A stretch of DNA of 64,000 bases, taken from contig NZ_CABPRU010000014.1 in NCBI RefSeq assembly GCF_902459705.1, positions 62,001 through 126,000 on the forward strand. Reading direction: 5' to 3'. The notes beneath the pieces were generated by a model. It had not been told where the DNA came from and searched no databases. It worked only from the letters and a program-made list of their open reading frames with translations. The translations under genes were made by a program, and so were the position numbers. Of the stretch, positions 46,764 through 56,093 are shown piece by piece. How positions within the stretch are numbered: position 1 is the first letter of the stretch; the number at the start of each line of letters is the position of its first letter. The stretch comes from Pandoraea terrigena (lineage in GTDB: Bacteria; Pseudomonadota; Gammaproteobacteria; Burkholderiales; Burkholderiaceae).

Positions 46764-47711
46764 ATGGAAAAACATCGACTCGACGGGCGGATCAAGCTTC
46801 GCCATCTGCAATGCCTGCTGGCCGTCGCCCAGCATGGCAGCCTGCAGCGCGCCGCGGAGGCGCTGTCCATTACGCAACCGGCCGTCAGCAAGACCATTGC
46901 CGAACTCGAAGGCTTGCTGGGCGTGCGCCTGTTCGAGCGCGGACGCAACGGCGCGCGCCCCACCGCGCAGGCCGAGCTGTTCCTGCGGCATGCCGGCGCA
47001 AGCGTGAGCGCCCTGCGCCAAGGCATCGACGTGCTCTCTCGTGCCGTCGGCCAGACGGGCGGTGTGATCGAGATAGCCGTGCTGCCGACCTTGGCCGCCG
47101 CCATGATGCCCAGCGCGCTCGAAGCGTTCCGACGCGAATGGCCGGGCATCGTCGTACAGGTGCACACTGGCGCCAACCAGCAGTTGCTCACGCAATTGAA
47201 GTCTGGGCAGGTCTCGCTGGCGCTCGGCCGGATGTCCGACCCGGAGGGCATGGTGGGCCTCACGTTCGAGCACCTGTGCGCCACCCCGCTTTGCGTGGTG
47301 GTGCGTCCGTCGCATCCGCTCGTCGAGCAGCGCAGCGTGTCGATGGCCGACGTTGCGAACTATCACGTGGTGCTGCCCCCCCACGGCACGATCCTGCGGC
47401 ACACCGCCGACAGCTTCTTGCGCGCGCATGGCGTGGGCATGCTCGACGACTATTCCGAGTTGCTCTCGATGTCGCTCGCCCGCGCGATGGCCCTGCGCGA
47501 CAACGTCGTGTGGATCGCCTCCGAAATCACCGTGCAGGACGACCTTGCCGACGGCGTTCTGTGTGCCCTGCCGTTCGCGACGAAGGGCACCGAGGAGTCC
47601 ATCGGCATTCTGTGGCGCAACGACACCGTTCCGACCCCGCCGGAGCAGACGCTCATCAGCGCCATGCGCGACGCCGCACGTGTGCGCTATGGCACACCCG
47701 GCGTACCTTGA
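46764..47711 (+). CDS. pcaQ: LysR-family regulator of the pca genes (PcaQ-like)
   Basis: A 315-residue LysR regulator. The winged helix has IKLRHLQCLLAVAQHGSLQRA and then ITQPAVSKTIAELE, and the PcaQ-like effector domain has PTLAAAMMPSALEAFRREWPG. It is divergent from pcaHGBCD, the place PcaQ occupies in many proteobacteria, where the inducer is 3-carboxymuconate. A perfect 23-bp operator lies between them. No ribosome site precedes the ATG, and the predicted promoter would start the RNA at or next to it, so a leaderless message is possible. Confidence 0.9.
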   Translation: MEKHRLDGRIKLRHLQCLLAVAQHGSLQRAAEALSITQPAVSKTIAELEGLLGVRLFERGRNGARPTAQAELFLRHAGASVSALRQGIDVLSRAVGQTGGVIEIAVLPTLAAAMMPSALEAFRREWPGIVVQVHTGANQQLLTQLKSGQVSLALGRMSDPEGMVGLTFEHLCATPLCVVVRPSHPLVEQRSVSMADVANYHVVLPPHGTILRHTADSFLRAHGVGMLDDYSELLSMSLARAMALRDNVVWIASEITVQDDLADGVLCALPFATKGTEESIGILWRNDTVPTPPEQTLISAMRDAARVRYGTPGVP

Positions 47712-47747
47712 CGGCCGCATGCCGGCACCTGTCACGTCCGCCACGCG

Positions 47748-48650
47748 TTACGCCGTCGTCGCCACGCGCTGCGTGCCCGCAAGCCCGAGCATGCGCACCG
47801 CGTTGTCCTTGAGCACAAGCGGCTTGACCTCGTCGCGAAACCCCACCGTCTCGAAGTCGCGCAGCCACCGGTCCGGCGCGATGAGCGGAAAATCCGAGCC
47901 GAACAGCATCTTCTCGCGCAGCAGCGAGTTCGCGTACTGCATCAGCTCCGGCGAAAAATACTTCGGCGACCAGCCCGACAGGTCGATGTAGACGTTCGGC
48001 TTGTGCAGCGCAATGGACAGGGCTTGCGATTGCCACGGCCACGACGGATGCGCGATCACGATGTTCATGTCCGGGAAGTCGGTGGCCACGTCGTCGAGAT
48101 GGATCGGCTCCGAGAACTTGAGCCGCAACCCGCCGCCGCCCGGCATGCCCGAGCCGATACCGGAATGGCCGCTGTGAAAGACCGCCGTGAGCTGGTATTC
48201 CGCGATCAGCTCGTACATCGGGTAGGCCATGCGGTCGTTGGCGAAGAACCCCTGCATGGTGGGATGAAACTTGAAGCCGCGCACGCCGAATTCCTCGACG
48301 AGCCGCCTCGCCTCGCGCACCCCCATGCGTCCCTTGTGCGGATCGATGCTGGCGAACGCCATCATGATGTCCGCGTTCTCCTGTGCGAAGCCGGCGATCT
48401 CCTCGTTCGGAATTCGGCGACGACCGATGTTCGCCTCGCAATCGACGGTAAACATCACGAAGCCGATATTGCGCTCGCGGTAATGGTCGATGGTTTCGGG
48501 AATCGTCGGGCGGCGATTCTGCTTGAGCACCGTGCCGAAATATTTGTCAGCTGCATCGTCGAACGCCTTGCCAAACAGATCCGGCGGCTGGCAACACGAC
48601 ACTTCCGCGTGCACGTGCGTATCGATGGCGATGAGTTTTTCGAGATTCAT
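47748..48650 (-). CDS. Amidohydrolase-family protein (ACMSD-like TIM barrel) in the hydroxycinnamate operon
   Basis: A 300-residue metal-dependent amidohydrolase (Amidohydro_2 type). Metal ligands are suggested by IDTHVHAEV near the N-terminus, His in FHSGHSGIG, His in AHPSWPW and the Asp in FGSDFPL. This branch includes ACMSD and non-oxidative aromatic decarboxylases (LigW, 2,3-dihydroxybenzoate or gamma-resorcylate decarboxylases) as well as hydrolases, so the reaction is open. The start overlaps the stop of the acyl-CoA dehydrogenase gene by four bases, making it the last gene of the ech-vdh-fcs operon. A role in hydroxycinnamate or vanillate metabolism is therefore likely but unproven. 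Confidence 0.85.
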   Translation of the reverse strand: MNLEKLIAIDTHVHAEVSCCQPPDLFGKAFDDAADKYFGTVLKQNRRPTIPETIDHYRERNIGFVMFTVDCEANIGRRRIPNEEIAGFAQENADIMMAFASIDPHKGRMGVREARRLVEEFGVRGFKFHPTMQGFFANDRMAYPMYELIAEYQLTAVFHSGHSGIGSGMPGGGGLRLKFSEPIHLDDVATDFPDMNIVIAHPSWPWQSQALSIALHKPNVYIDLSGWSPKYFSPELMQYANSLLREKMLFGSDFPLIAPDRWLRDFETVGFRDEVKPLVLKDNAVRMLGLAGTQRVATTA

Positions 48651-50386
48651 TCGGCCGTCTCCGGATCGTGGATTTGCGCGACGACGATCGCCATCGCACG
48701 ACGTGTCTCCGGCAGGTTGAACTTCAACCAATAGCGCGCGGCGCGGCGTTTCGCCTCGGCGGTGGGCCCCTGGACGCGATGGGCCGCCAGCGCCGCGTGC
48801 GCCCAGACGCCGGCCATCGACAAACCATGCACCACGCGCATCACCTCGCCCGCGACACACAACGCCGCGCGGGGCGACGTTCTCGCCAGCGCGATGACCG
48901 ACGGCATCAGGGACGTCCAGTCGTCGAGCGCCGCCAGTGCGGCCTCGAAGCCACGGAGCGTGTCGACGGCGCACGCTTCGCTCACCTGCGCTCGCGCCCA
49001 CGTCAGCCATTGCGACAGCGTGGCGCCATCGTCCTTGACCATCTTGCGCAGCACCAGGTCGATGGCCTGTATCTCGTTGGTCCCCTCATAGATCATCGGG
49101 ATGCGCGCGTCGCGCAGAAACTGTGAGATGCCGGTCTCTTCGACATAACCGTAGCCCCCGAAGACCTGCAATGCATCGCTGGCGCCCTGGAAGGCCTGCT
49201 CGGTGAGCATCGCCTTGACGACCGGGGTGAGCAGCGCCGCCAGCGCTTCGGCCTGCGCGCGGGCCGGCGGTGTGTCGGCATGATGGGCCTCGTCGATGGC
49301 GAGCGCCGCGCGATACAACAACAGTCGCGCGCCCTCGAGCGCGACGCGCTGCCCCTCGAGCAAGCGCCACACCGCCGGGTGCCCGGCGATGGGTGCCCCG
49401 GCGTCAGCGCCCGGCACCCGCGACTGCACGCGCTCACCGGCATGCCGCACGGCCATGTCGTAGGCGCTCTGCGCCAGTCCGACGCCGGACGCGCCCACAT
49501 GCAGCCGGGCCGAGTTCATCATCGCGAACATCGCCTCGAGTCCTCGATGCGGCGCGCCGATCAGATAACCGGTCGCGCCCTCGAACGCCATCGAGCACGT
49601 GGCACTTCCGCGAATCCCCATCTTGTGCTCGATGCCGGTGCAACGCACGGCATTGCGCTCGCCATTCGCGAGTGTCTTGGGCACGAGAAAGAGCGACAAC
49701 CCGCCGCTGCCCGGCGGGGCGTCGGGCGTACGCGCAAGCACGAGATGGATGATGTTCGGCGTGAGATCCTGCTCGCCGCCCGAGATGAATATCTTCTCGC
49801 CGGTCACGCGCACGGTCTCTCGCTGCGCATCGCTCCATTCGGCGCGCGTGCGAATCTGCCCCAGATCGCTGCCCGCACCCGGTTCCGTCAACCCCATCGT
49901 GGCGAGCCATTCGCCGCTGACCAGCGGCCCCAGCCAGGCGTCGCGCAACGCCGCGCTGCCGAACCGATGCACGCATTCATATGCGCCGTGAAGGATGCCC
50001 GGGTACATCGTCCAGGCGAGATTCGCGCCGGCCGTCAGTTCCTGTACCGCCACCTGGGCCACGACAGGCAAGCCCTGTCCGCCCAACGACGGATCGCACG
50101 GCAGCGACGGCCAACCGGCGTCGCGATACTGGCGATAGGCATCGGCAAAGCCGCTGGGCGTGCGCACCTCGCCGTCGCGCCACGTGCAGCCCTCACGGTC
50201 GCCCACGGCATTGAGCGGCGCGAGCACTTCGCGTGAGAAACGGGCGGCTTGCTCGACCACCTGGACGAGCGTGGCCGTGTCGAATTCGCGGAACGGCGCG
50301 AGGCGCGTCAACGCCTCACCGACGCCGAGCGTGTCCAGCACGAACGCGATATCGTCGGCCGCGCGGATCGATTGCGGAGCGTGCAT
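48647..50386 (-). CDS. Acyl-CoA dehydrogenase, long C-terminal form
   Basis: A 579-residue FAD-dependent acyl-CoA dehydrogenase of the long type with a C-terminal helical extension (DmdC/AidB-like, compared with about 380 residues in the short form). It has the N-terminal FAD segment WLATMGLTEPGAGSDL, KIFISGGEQDLTPN, and QVFGGYGYVEETGISQFLRD followed by IYEGTNEIQAIDL with the catalytic-region Glu. It starts one base after the fcs stop and overlaps the amidohydrolase start. Acyl-CoA dehydrogenases accompany ferulate genes in other bacteria, where a beta-oxidation-type route for the side chain has been proposed. The native substrate is unknown. Confidence 0.88.
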   Translation of the reverse strand: MHAPQSIRAADDIAFVLDTLGVGEALTRLAPFREFDTATLVQVVEQAARFSREVLAPLNAVGDREGCTWRDGEVRTPSGFADAYRQYRDAGWPSLPCDPSLGGQGLPVVAQVAVQELTAGANLAWTMYPGILHGAYECVHRFGSAALRDAWLGPLVSGEWLATMGLTEPGAGSDLGQIRTRAEWSDAQRETVRVTGEKIFISGGEQDLTPNIIHLVLARTPDAPPGSGGLSLFLVPKTLANGERNAVRCTGIEHKMGIRGSATCSMAFEGATGYLIGAPHRGLEAMFAMMNSARLHVGASGVGLAQSAYDMAVRHAGERVQSRVPGADAGAPIAGHPAVWRLLEGQRVALEGARLLLYRAALAIDEAHHADTPPARAQAEALAALLTPVVKAMLTEQAFQGASDALQVFGGYGYVEETGISQFLRDARIPMIYEGTNEIQAIDLVLRKMVKDDGATLSQWLTWARAQVSEACAVDTLRGFEAALAALDDWTSLMPSVIALARTSPRAALCVAGEVMRVVHGLSMAGVWAHAALAAHRVQGPTAEAKRRAARYWLKFNLPETRRAMAIVVAQIHDPETAE

Positions 50387-50387
50387 G

Positions 50388-52262
50388 TCAACGCCTCGCA
50401 GGAGCGAGGATGACGCGCGCGTCGCCCGCTTGAGCGGCGTGCAACGCATCGACGGTCGCGGCACGCTGGTCCTGCACGGCCCGCTGGTTGATCGATCCCT
50501 TGTCGGTGACTTCGCCCCGGTCGAGCGAAGGCGCGGTGTCGAGCAATATGAGGCGCGCGACATAAGTGGCGCTACCGCCGGCACTTGCGTTGAGCCGTGC
50601 GAGCAATGCCGAGAACGCTTCACGCACGGGGCCGCTTGCCAGCACCTCGCCCAGCGGCGCCTGCGACGGCAGACCGCTCAGCCGCCGGCAATCCTCGACA
50701 CGCGGGAACACCATCAAGCCGATATCGTCACGGTTGATGCCGGTGACGACCGCATCCTGCACATAGGGCGCCCCGTCCGAGATCACGCGAGCCCGCAATG
50801 GCCCCACACTCACGAACGTGCCGGAACTGAGCTTGAAATCTTCGGTGATGCGTCCGTCGAATTGCAGGCCGACCTCCGGGTGCTGCGCGTCGACGAACGT
50901 GGCGGCATCGCCGGTGCAGTAGTAGCCCTCGTCGTCGAACACCGGATCGGCCGGCGGGTGACGCCAATAGCCGGCCATGACGTTCGGTCCGCGAAAGCGC
51001 ACTTCGCGCTTGCCGCCGACCGGCGCGAGCTTCACTTCGCAGCCGGGCGCGGGCAAGCCAATGTAGCCCGCGCGCATGACCGGCCCGGTGGTGAACATGC
51101 AGCTCGGCGACGTTTCCGTCATCCCCAACCCCGACATGATCCGGATGCGCTCGCCGCAATGCGCCTCGGTCACGCGCTCAAGTCGGTCCCAGGCCGCCTG
51201 AGACAGCCCGGCACCGCCGAAGAAGTAGAGATTCACACGGGCGAAGAAGCGCTCGCGCAGGGCGGCGTCGTTCTCCAGTGCGATGGCGAGGTCCTCCCAT
51301 CCCTTCGGAACGTTGAAATACACGGTCGGCGAGATCTCTCGCAGATTGCGCAACGTCTCCTCGAACTTGCCCGCCACCGGTTTGCCGTCGTCGATGTACA
51401 GCGTGCCGCCGTTGTAAAGCGCGATGCCGACGTTGTGGCTGCCGCCGTAGGTGTGATTCCACGGCAACCAGTCGACCAGCACGGGCGGTACCTCGCCGAA
51501 GGTCGGGAACGTTTGCAGCAACATCTGCTGGTTGCTGCACAGCATTCGCTGGGTAGTCGGCACCGCCTTCGGCTGGCGGGTCGAACCGGACGTGAAGAGG
51601 ATCTTGGCGACGGTGTCGCCGTTGACTTGCGCGTGAATGGCGTCGATGTCGCGTGGCACGGTATCGAGCAGTGCATCGAAGGCCAGCGTGCCCTCGTCGC
51701 CGCGCGCGGTGACGCGTACGACATTGTCGTCAAGCACGGCATCCATGGCGCGACCGTAGGCGCGCTCGTCAGTCGCATACACCAGTCCCGGGCGCAGCAA
51801 TCCCAACGTATGACGCAGCTTCCCGAAGTCCGTCGACACGATGGAATACGCCGGGGAAATCGGCGCGAACGGCACACCGGCGTACATCGCCCCGAGGGCG
51901 AGCTGGAAATGTTCGAGGTCGTTGCCGGAGAGGATCGCGATGGGGCGTTGCGGCGACATTCCGCGATCGCGCAATGCCTGACCAATGGCGCGCGCACGCT
52001 GCAGCATCTGCGCATACGTGATGCCGATCCATTCACCGTCGGGGCCGCGTCGCGCCACGAGCCACCGCTCCGGGTGCTGGTCGGCGCCCGAGACGAGCCG
52101 GTCTGTGAGCCGCTGCGGAAAGTCGCCGAGCGGCTCGCGCGAGCGCAGATACCAGCATTCGCCATCGCGAATCACGTCGACCCCCGGGTTACCGATGGCG
52201 ACCTGGCGGTAGCGATGCGCCACCACGTCTTGCGTGACGGCTGTAGTGTTGCCTTGATTCAA
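50388..52262 (-). CDS. fcs: Feruloyl-CoA/4-coumaroyl-CoA synthetase
   Basis: A 624-residue AMP-forming acid:CoA ligase that activates ferulate and p-coumarate. The phosphate loop reads LFTSGSTRQPKAV, with Arg in place of the usual Gly after TSGST. Also present are VDWLPWNHTYGGSHN, GLGMTETSPS and GYYCTGDAATF, all typical of the Fcs branch. The start is TTG 52262: GGAG lies eight bases upstream in the same form (GGAGACA) used before other genes here, and no good ATG is available. It follows vdh after 81 bases, in the order ech-vdh-fcs. Confidence 0.92.
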   Translation of the reverse strand: MNQGNTTAVTQDVVAHRYRQVAIGNPGVDVIRDGECWYLRSREPLGDFPQRLTDRLVSGADQHPERWLVARRGPDGEWIGITYAQMLQRARAIGQALRDRGMSPQRPIAILSGNDLEHFQLALGAMYAGVPFAPISPAYSIVSTDFGKLRHTLGLLRPGLVYATDERAYGRAMDAVLDDNVVRVTARGDEGTLAFDALLDTVPRDIDAIHAQVNGDTVAKILFTSGSTRQPKAVPTTQRMLCSNQQMLLQTFPTFGEVPPVLVDWLPWNHTYGGSHNVGIALYNGGTLYIDDGKPVAGKFEETLRNLREISPTVYFNVPKGWEDLAIALENDAALRERFFARVNLYFFGGAGLSQAAWDRLERVTEAHCGERIRIMSGLGMTETSPSCMFTTGPVMRAGYIGLPAPGCEVKLAPVGGKREVRFRGPNVMAGYWRHPPADPVFDDEGYYCTGDAATFVDAQHPEVGLQFDGRITEDFKLSSGTFVSVGPLRARVISDGAPYVQDAVVTGINRDDIGLMVFPRVEDCRRLSGLPSQAPLGEVLASGPVREAFSALLARLNASAGGSATYVARLILLDTAPSLDRGEVTDKGSINQRAVQDQRAATVDALHAAQAGDARVILAPARR

Positions 52263-52343
52263 AACACTGTCTCCTGCTTCGATCCCGCCGCGGCGCTCTC
52301 TCGGTAGCGTCCGCGCGCGGGCACAGCCTCATCCTGCGAACGA

Positions 52344-53795
52344 TCAGATCGGGTAATGGCGCGGCGTGGTCTGCACCGTGATCCAGCGCAGTTCCGTGAA
52401 TTCGCCAATCGACGCCTTGCTGCCGAAACGGCCATAGCCACTGGACTTCACGCCACCGAACGGCATCTGCGCTTCATCGTGCACGGTCGGGCCGTTGATG
52501 TGGCAGATGCCCGATTCGATGCGCTTGGCCAATTGCAGCGCACGCGACACATCTCGGCTGAAGATGGCGGCCGACAAGCCGAACTCGCTATCGTTGGCCG
52601 CGCGCACGGCCTCGTCGTCGCCGTTCACACGCTGGATCGTCACCACCGGACCGAACGACTCCTCGCGATACAGGCGCATCGCCGGGGTCACGCCGTCGAC
52701 AATCGTCGCCTGCATGATCGCGCCGTCGACGCGGCACCCCAGCGGCAGATGCGCGCCGTGCGCGCGGGCATCGTCCACCAGCGCCGCCACACGCGATGCC
52801 GCCTGCGCACTCACCATCGCACCGAGCACGCTGTCGGGCGACGTCGGCGCCCCGGCGCGCAACGTCGCCGCCTTCGCCGTGAGCTTCTCGACGAAGGCAT
52901 CCGCGATGCCCGCATCGACGATCACCCGCTCGGTCGACATGCAGATCTGCCCCTGATTGAAGAATGCGCCGAACGCAATGCCGTCGACCGCGGCGTCCAG
53001 ATCCGCGTCATCGAGCACGAGCACCGGGGCCTTGCCGCCCAGTTCCAGCAGCGCCGGCTTGAGATGCTCCGCGGCGAGGCGCGCGATGATACGACCGACG
53101 TGCGTCGAGCCGGTAAAGTTCACGCGTCGGACGGCCGGATGCGCAATGAGTCGTGCCACGATCTCGCCCGCGTCCTGCGGCGCGTTCGTCACGACATTGA
53201 CCACCCCGTCGCCCAGCCCCGCATCGTGCAGACATGCGCCGATCAATGCATGCACGCCGGGGCATTGCTCCGACGCCTTGAGCACGACCGTGTTGCCGCA
53301 CGCAAGCGGCATGGCGAGCGCGCGCGTCGCCAGGATCACCGGCGCATTCCACGGGGCGATGCCGAGCACCACACCGACCGGCGCGCGCACCGCCATCGCG
53401 AGACTGCCGGGCACGTCGCTCGGGATGACACTGCCGTCGATCTGCGTGGTCATGGCCGCCGCTTCGCGCAACATGTTGGCCGCGAGCATGACGTTGAAGC
53501 CGTACCAGTTGGCCATCGCGCCGGTCTCGGCAGCCCCGATGGCGATGAACTCTGCCGCGCGCGCGTCCATGCGCTCGGCGGCCGCGAGCAAGCGTTGGCG
53601 ACGCGCCGTCGGCGACAGCGCCGCCCAGGCGGGAAAGGCCGCCTGGGCCGCATCGACAGCCGCGTCGGCATCCGCCAGCGTGGCAGCCGGCGCCCGTGTG
53701 GCGATTTCGCCCGTCACCGGATCGACGCGCTCGAACGTCGCTCCACCCTGCGCGCCACGCCACTGGCCACCGATCAGCATCTGCACTTCATGCAT
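52344..53795 (-). CDS. vdh: Vanillin (aromatic aldehyde) dehydrogenase
   Basis: A 483-residue NAD(P)-dependent aldehyde dehydrogenase that oxidises vanillin or 4-hydroxybenzaldehyde to the acid. The catalytic Cys is in FNQGQICMSTERV, the general-base Glu in LLELGGKAPVLVL, and the coenzyme-binding turn is NFTGSTHVGR. IAPWNAPVILATRALAMPLACGN agrees with the Vdh branch. It is encoded between ech and fcs, so it acts on the aldehyde released by Ech. GAGGAAGAG precedes ATG 53795. Confidence 0.94.
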   Translation of the reverse strand: MHEVQMLIGGQWRGAQGGATFERVDPVTGEIATRAPAATLADADAAVDAAQAAFPAWAALSPTARRQRLLAAAERMDARAAEFIAIGAAETGAMANWYGFNVMLAANMLREAAAMTTQIDGSVIPSDVPGSLAMAVRAPVGVVLGIAPWNAPVILATRALAMPLACGNTVVLKASEQCPGVHALIGACLHDAGLGDGVVNVVTNAPQDAGEIVARLIAHPAVRRVNFTGSTHVGRIIARLAAEHLKPALLELGGKAPVLVLDDADLDAAVDGIAFGAFFNQGQICMSTERVIVDAGIADAFVEKLTAKAATLRAGAPTSPDSVLGAMVSAQAASRVAALVDDARAHGAHLPLGCRVDGAIMQATIVDGVTPAMRLYREESFGPVVTIQRVNGDDEAVRAANDSEFGLSAAIFSRDVSRALQLAKRIESGICHINGPTVHDEAQMPFGGVKSSGYGRFGSKASIGEFTELRWITVQTTPRHYPI

Positions 53796-53835
53796 TGCGC
53801 TCTTCCTCTCTCCGGTCACTGATGAACGTCGCGTC

Positions 53836-54666
53836 TCAGCGCTTGTAGGCCTGCAGACCCGGCTTGATCGCCTTGTCGTCGAGGAACTGCTTCAAGCCCT
53901 GCTCGCGCCCATGTTCCGGATCGCGCAACTGGGCCTGATCGAGCTTGGCGTACAGGTAGTCTTCGCACTGCTCCCACGTCAGCTCACGCGAACGCTTGAA
54001 GCCATGCTTCGCCGCGCGCAGCACCACCGGATTCTTTTCCAGCAGCTTGGCGGCCAGTGCCAGCGTGGCATCGCGCAGTTGGGCAAGCGGCACGCTCTGA
54101 TTCACCAGGCCCATGTCCGCCGCTTCCACGCCGGTGAATGTGTCACCGGTCATGATGTAATGCAGCGCGCGGCGATGTCCTACCGTATCGGCCATGGCCT
54201 TGCTCACCAGATTGCCCGGCGGAATGCCCCAGTTGATTTCCGACAGGCCAAAGACGGCCTCGTCGGCGGCGATCGCCAGGTCGCAAGCCACCAGCGGCGA
54301 GAAGCCACCACCAAAGCACCAGCCGTTGACCATCGCGATGGTCGGCTTGGCGTACATGCGCAGGCGGCGCCATTGCCAATCGGAGGCGTCGCGGCGCACG
54401 CGCTCCTGGACGACTTCGAGTCCACCGTCGATCTCGCGGAAGTATTCCTTCAGATCCATGCCCGCCGTCCACGCAGCGCCCGCGCCCGTGAGTACGACAA
54501 CCCGAGCGTCGGCGTCGAGTTCGAGCGCGTCGAGCACCTGGATCATCTCGGTGTTGAGCGTCGGGCTCATCGCGTTACGTTTTTCCGGGCGATTGAAGGT
54601 GACCCAGCCAATACCGCCGTCCACCTTCACGTCGATCGTCTTCCAGCGTCCTTCGTATGCGTTCAT
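53836..54666 (-). CDS. ech: Hydroxycinnamoyl-CoA hydratase-lyase
   Basis: A 276-residue crotonase-family enzyme (HCHL) that hydrates feruloyl-CoA or p-coumaroyl-CoA and cleaves it to the benzaldehyde and acetyl-CoA. Motifs are WTAGMDLKEYFRE, GWCFGGGFSPL for the oxyanion hole and LSEINWGIPPGN with the catalytic Glu. It is the first gene of the ech-vdh-fcs-acd-amidohydrolase operon. The start was set at ATG 54666 (MNAYEGRW); the frame upstream runs through the promoter and operator. Confidence 0.95.
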   Translation of the reverse strand: MNAYEGRWKTIDVKVDGGIGWVTFNRPEKRNAMSPTLNTEMIQVLDALELDADARVVVLTGAGAAWTAGMDLKEYFREIDGGLEVVQERVRRDASDWQWRRLRMYAKPTIAMVNGWCFGGGFSPLVACDLAIAADEAVFGLSEINWGIPPGNLVSKAMADTVGHRRALHYIMTGDTFTGVEAADMGLVNQSVPLAQLRDATLALAAKLLEKNPVVLRAAKHGFKRSRELTWEQCEDYLYAKLDQAQLRDPEHGREQGLKQFLDDKAIKPGLQAYKR

Positions 54667-54741
54667 TTTGCGTAATTTCCAGGTGTCCCGGGCAACCTGC
54701 GCCGCGCGTCGGGAGTGACGCGCGGTGTTGCCGACAGACAC

Positions 54742-54771
54742 ATTTAATATCAGGTAACCTTACATTGCAAG
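54742..54771 (-). promoter_or_regulatory. ech operon promoter with overlapping MarR-type operator (site A)
   Basis: On the minus strand TTGCAA (54770-54765), 17 bases, then TTAAAT (54747-54742). The spacer contains the operator-like TATCAGGTAACCTTA, so a bound repressor would block polymerase. The plus-strand sequence TTTAATATCA plus the following 19 bases (54743-54771) agrees with site C at 57590-57618 in 23 of 29 positions. Confidence 0.75.
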
Positions 54772-54807
54772 TGCCGCGCGTTCAGTGATAACCCTGATCT
54801 CGAGATT

Positions 54808-55950
54808 TCAGAAGGTATGACGCATGCCGAGCATCACGCCGGCCTGGCCCTCGCCGGCAGGCGGCGTGGTGCCGCCGCCCCCGCCGCTGACCGAATACGC
54901 TGCGTGGGCGCTGTTGAAGAGGTAGGCCACCTGCGCGTACACCGCGGTGCGCACCGAGAGCGAGTACGTGGCGCGCAGCGTGGTCATCGTGCCCCGCGTG
55001 TCGTGATCGCTGTTCACGATACGGTAGACCTCGCCGTCGACGAGCCACACCGGTGTGATGTTGTATGCCGCGCCCAGATAGAAAAGGTTCGCGTGCGTGT
55101 TGATGGCGGCGGTCGACACACGACGGCCCAGCCAGCCGCCCCCCACCTTGAGCGCCCCGTACTTGTAGTACGCACCGAGGGTGGTGCGGGTGTCCTTGTC
55201 TGCGCTGCGGGTGAATGCCGAGGTGGGCTGTCCGTCGAAGAAGTTGGCCGCCGCATTGGTGCCGCCGCGTTGCTCTTCATACGACGCGGCCACGCCGAAG
55301 TTGTTCGCGTCGTACTTGAGCATCATCGACCAATCCCGGCATTGCACCGACTGCCCCGGCACCTGTCCGGCGCAAGTGCCCTGCCCCGGCGAATTGCCCG
55401 TGCCCGCCGCGTCGCGGCCAAACGAATACCCTGCACCGAAGCTCAGCCCCTGCCAGCCGACCTGATACGTGACCGAATTGTCGGTGCGCGCGTTGGGGAC
55501 GTATGCGTCGAACGAGCCCATGCCGTAGATGTCGGGGCCGAGGACATCGGATCCCAGCAGTGCGAAGTACGTCATGGTGTACTGGCGGCCGAACGACAGG
55601 GTGCCGTACGGTCCCTTCACGCCCACGAAGGCCTGACGCCCGAACAGGCGCCCGCCCTGCCCGAGATCGCCGCCACGCAGGTTGAAGCCGCTCTCGAGCT
55701 GGAAGATCGCCGCCAGCCCGCCGCCGAGGTCTTCCGTGCCGCGCAGGCCCCAGCGCGACGGAAACTCGCCGGTCACACCCGGCATGCGCCACACGGCACC
55801 GTTCACACTGGCGTGCGAGACGTACTCGATCCCGGTGTCGACGATGCCGTACAGCGTGATATTTGATTGCGCGCTAGCGATACCAGGCGCTGCCAGCGCG
55901 GCAGCCACCGCCAATGAAGCGAGCGCATGAGCGCGGTAGGGAAGTGCCAT
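54808..55950 (-). CDS. Outer-membrane porin, Burkholderia type
   Basis: A 380-residue general porin (Gram-negative porin, OmpC-like 16-strand barrel). The signal peptide ends at GIASAQ, and the mature protein starts SNITLYGIVDTGIEYVS. RWGLRGTEDLGGGLAAIFQLESGFN is the family hallmark, and the terminal residue is Phe in MRHTF, as needed for BamA recognition. Its place between an AAHS transporter gene and the ech operon, all on one strand, suggests uptake of hydroxycinnamates through the outer membrane; this is inference. GGAG precedes ATG 55950 by about eight bases. Confidence 0.9.
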   Translation of the reverse strand: MALPYRAHALASLAVAAALAAPGIASAQSNITLYGIVDTGIEYVSHASVNGAVWRMPGVTGEFPSRWGLRGTEDLGGGLAAIFQLESGFNLRGGDLGQGGRLFGRQAFVGVKGPYGTLSFGRQYTMTYFALLGSDVLGPDIYGMGSFDAYVPNARTDNSVTYQVGWQGLSFGAGYSFGRDAAGTGNSPGQGTCAGQVPGQSVQCRDWSMMLKYDANNFGVAASYEEQRGGTNAAANFFDGQPTSAFTRSADKDTRTTLGAYYKYGALKVGGGWLGRRVSTAAINTHANLFYLGAAYNITPVWLVDGEVYRIVNSDHDTRGTMTTLRATYSLSVRTAVYAQVAYLFNSAHAAYSVSGGGGGTTPPAGEGQAGVMLGMRHTF

Positions 55951-56093
55951 GTGAGTCTCCAAACGATAGTTGTTATAGGTGTGGGCAAACCTGGGACGGC
56001 AGACATGCGCGGTAACCGCGCAAGAAAATGCGCGACGGCGCAGCCAGGCGCCGCCCGTCGCGCGCAAGCGAAGCCGACTGGCGTGACGCCGAA

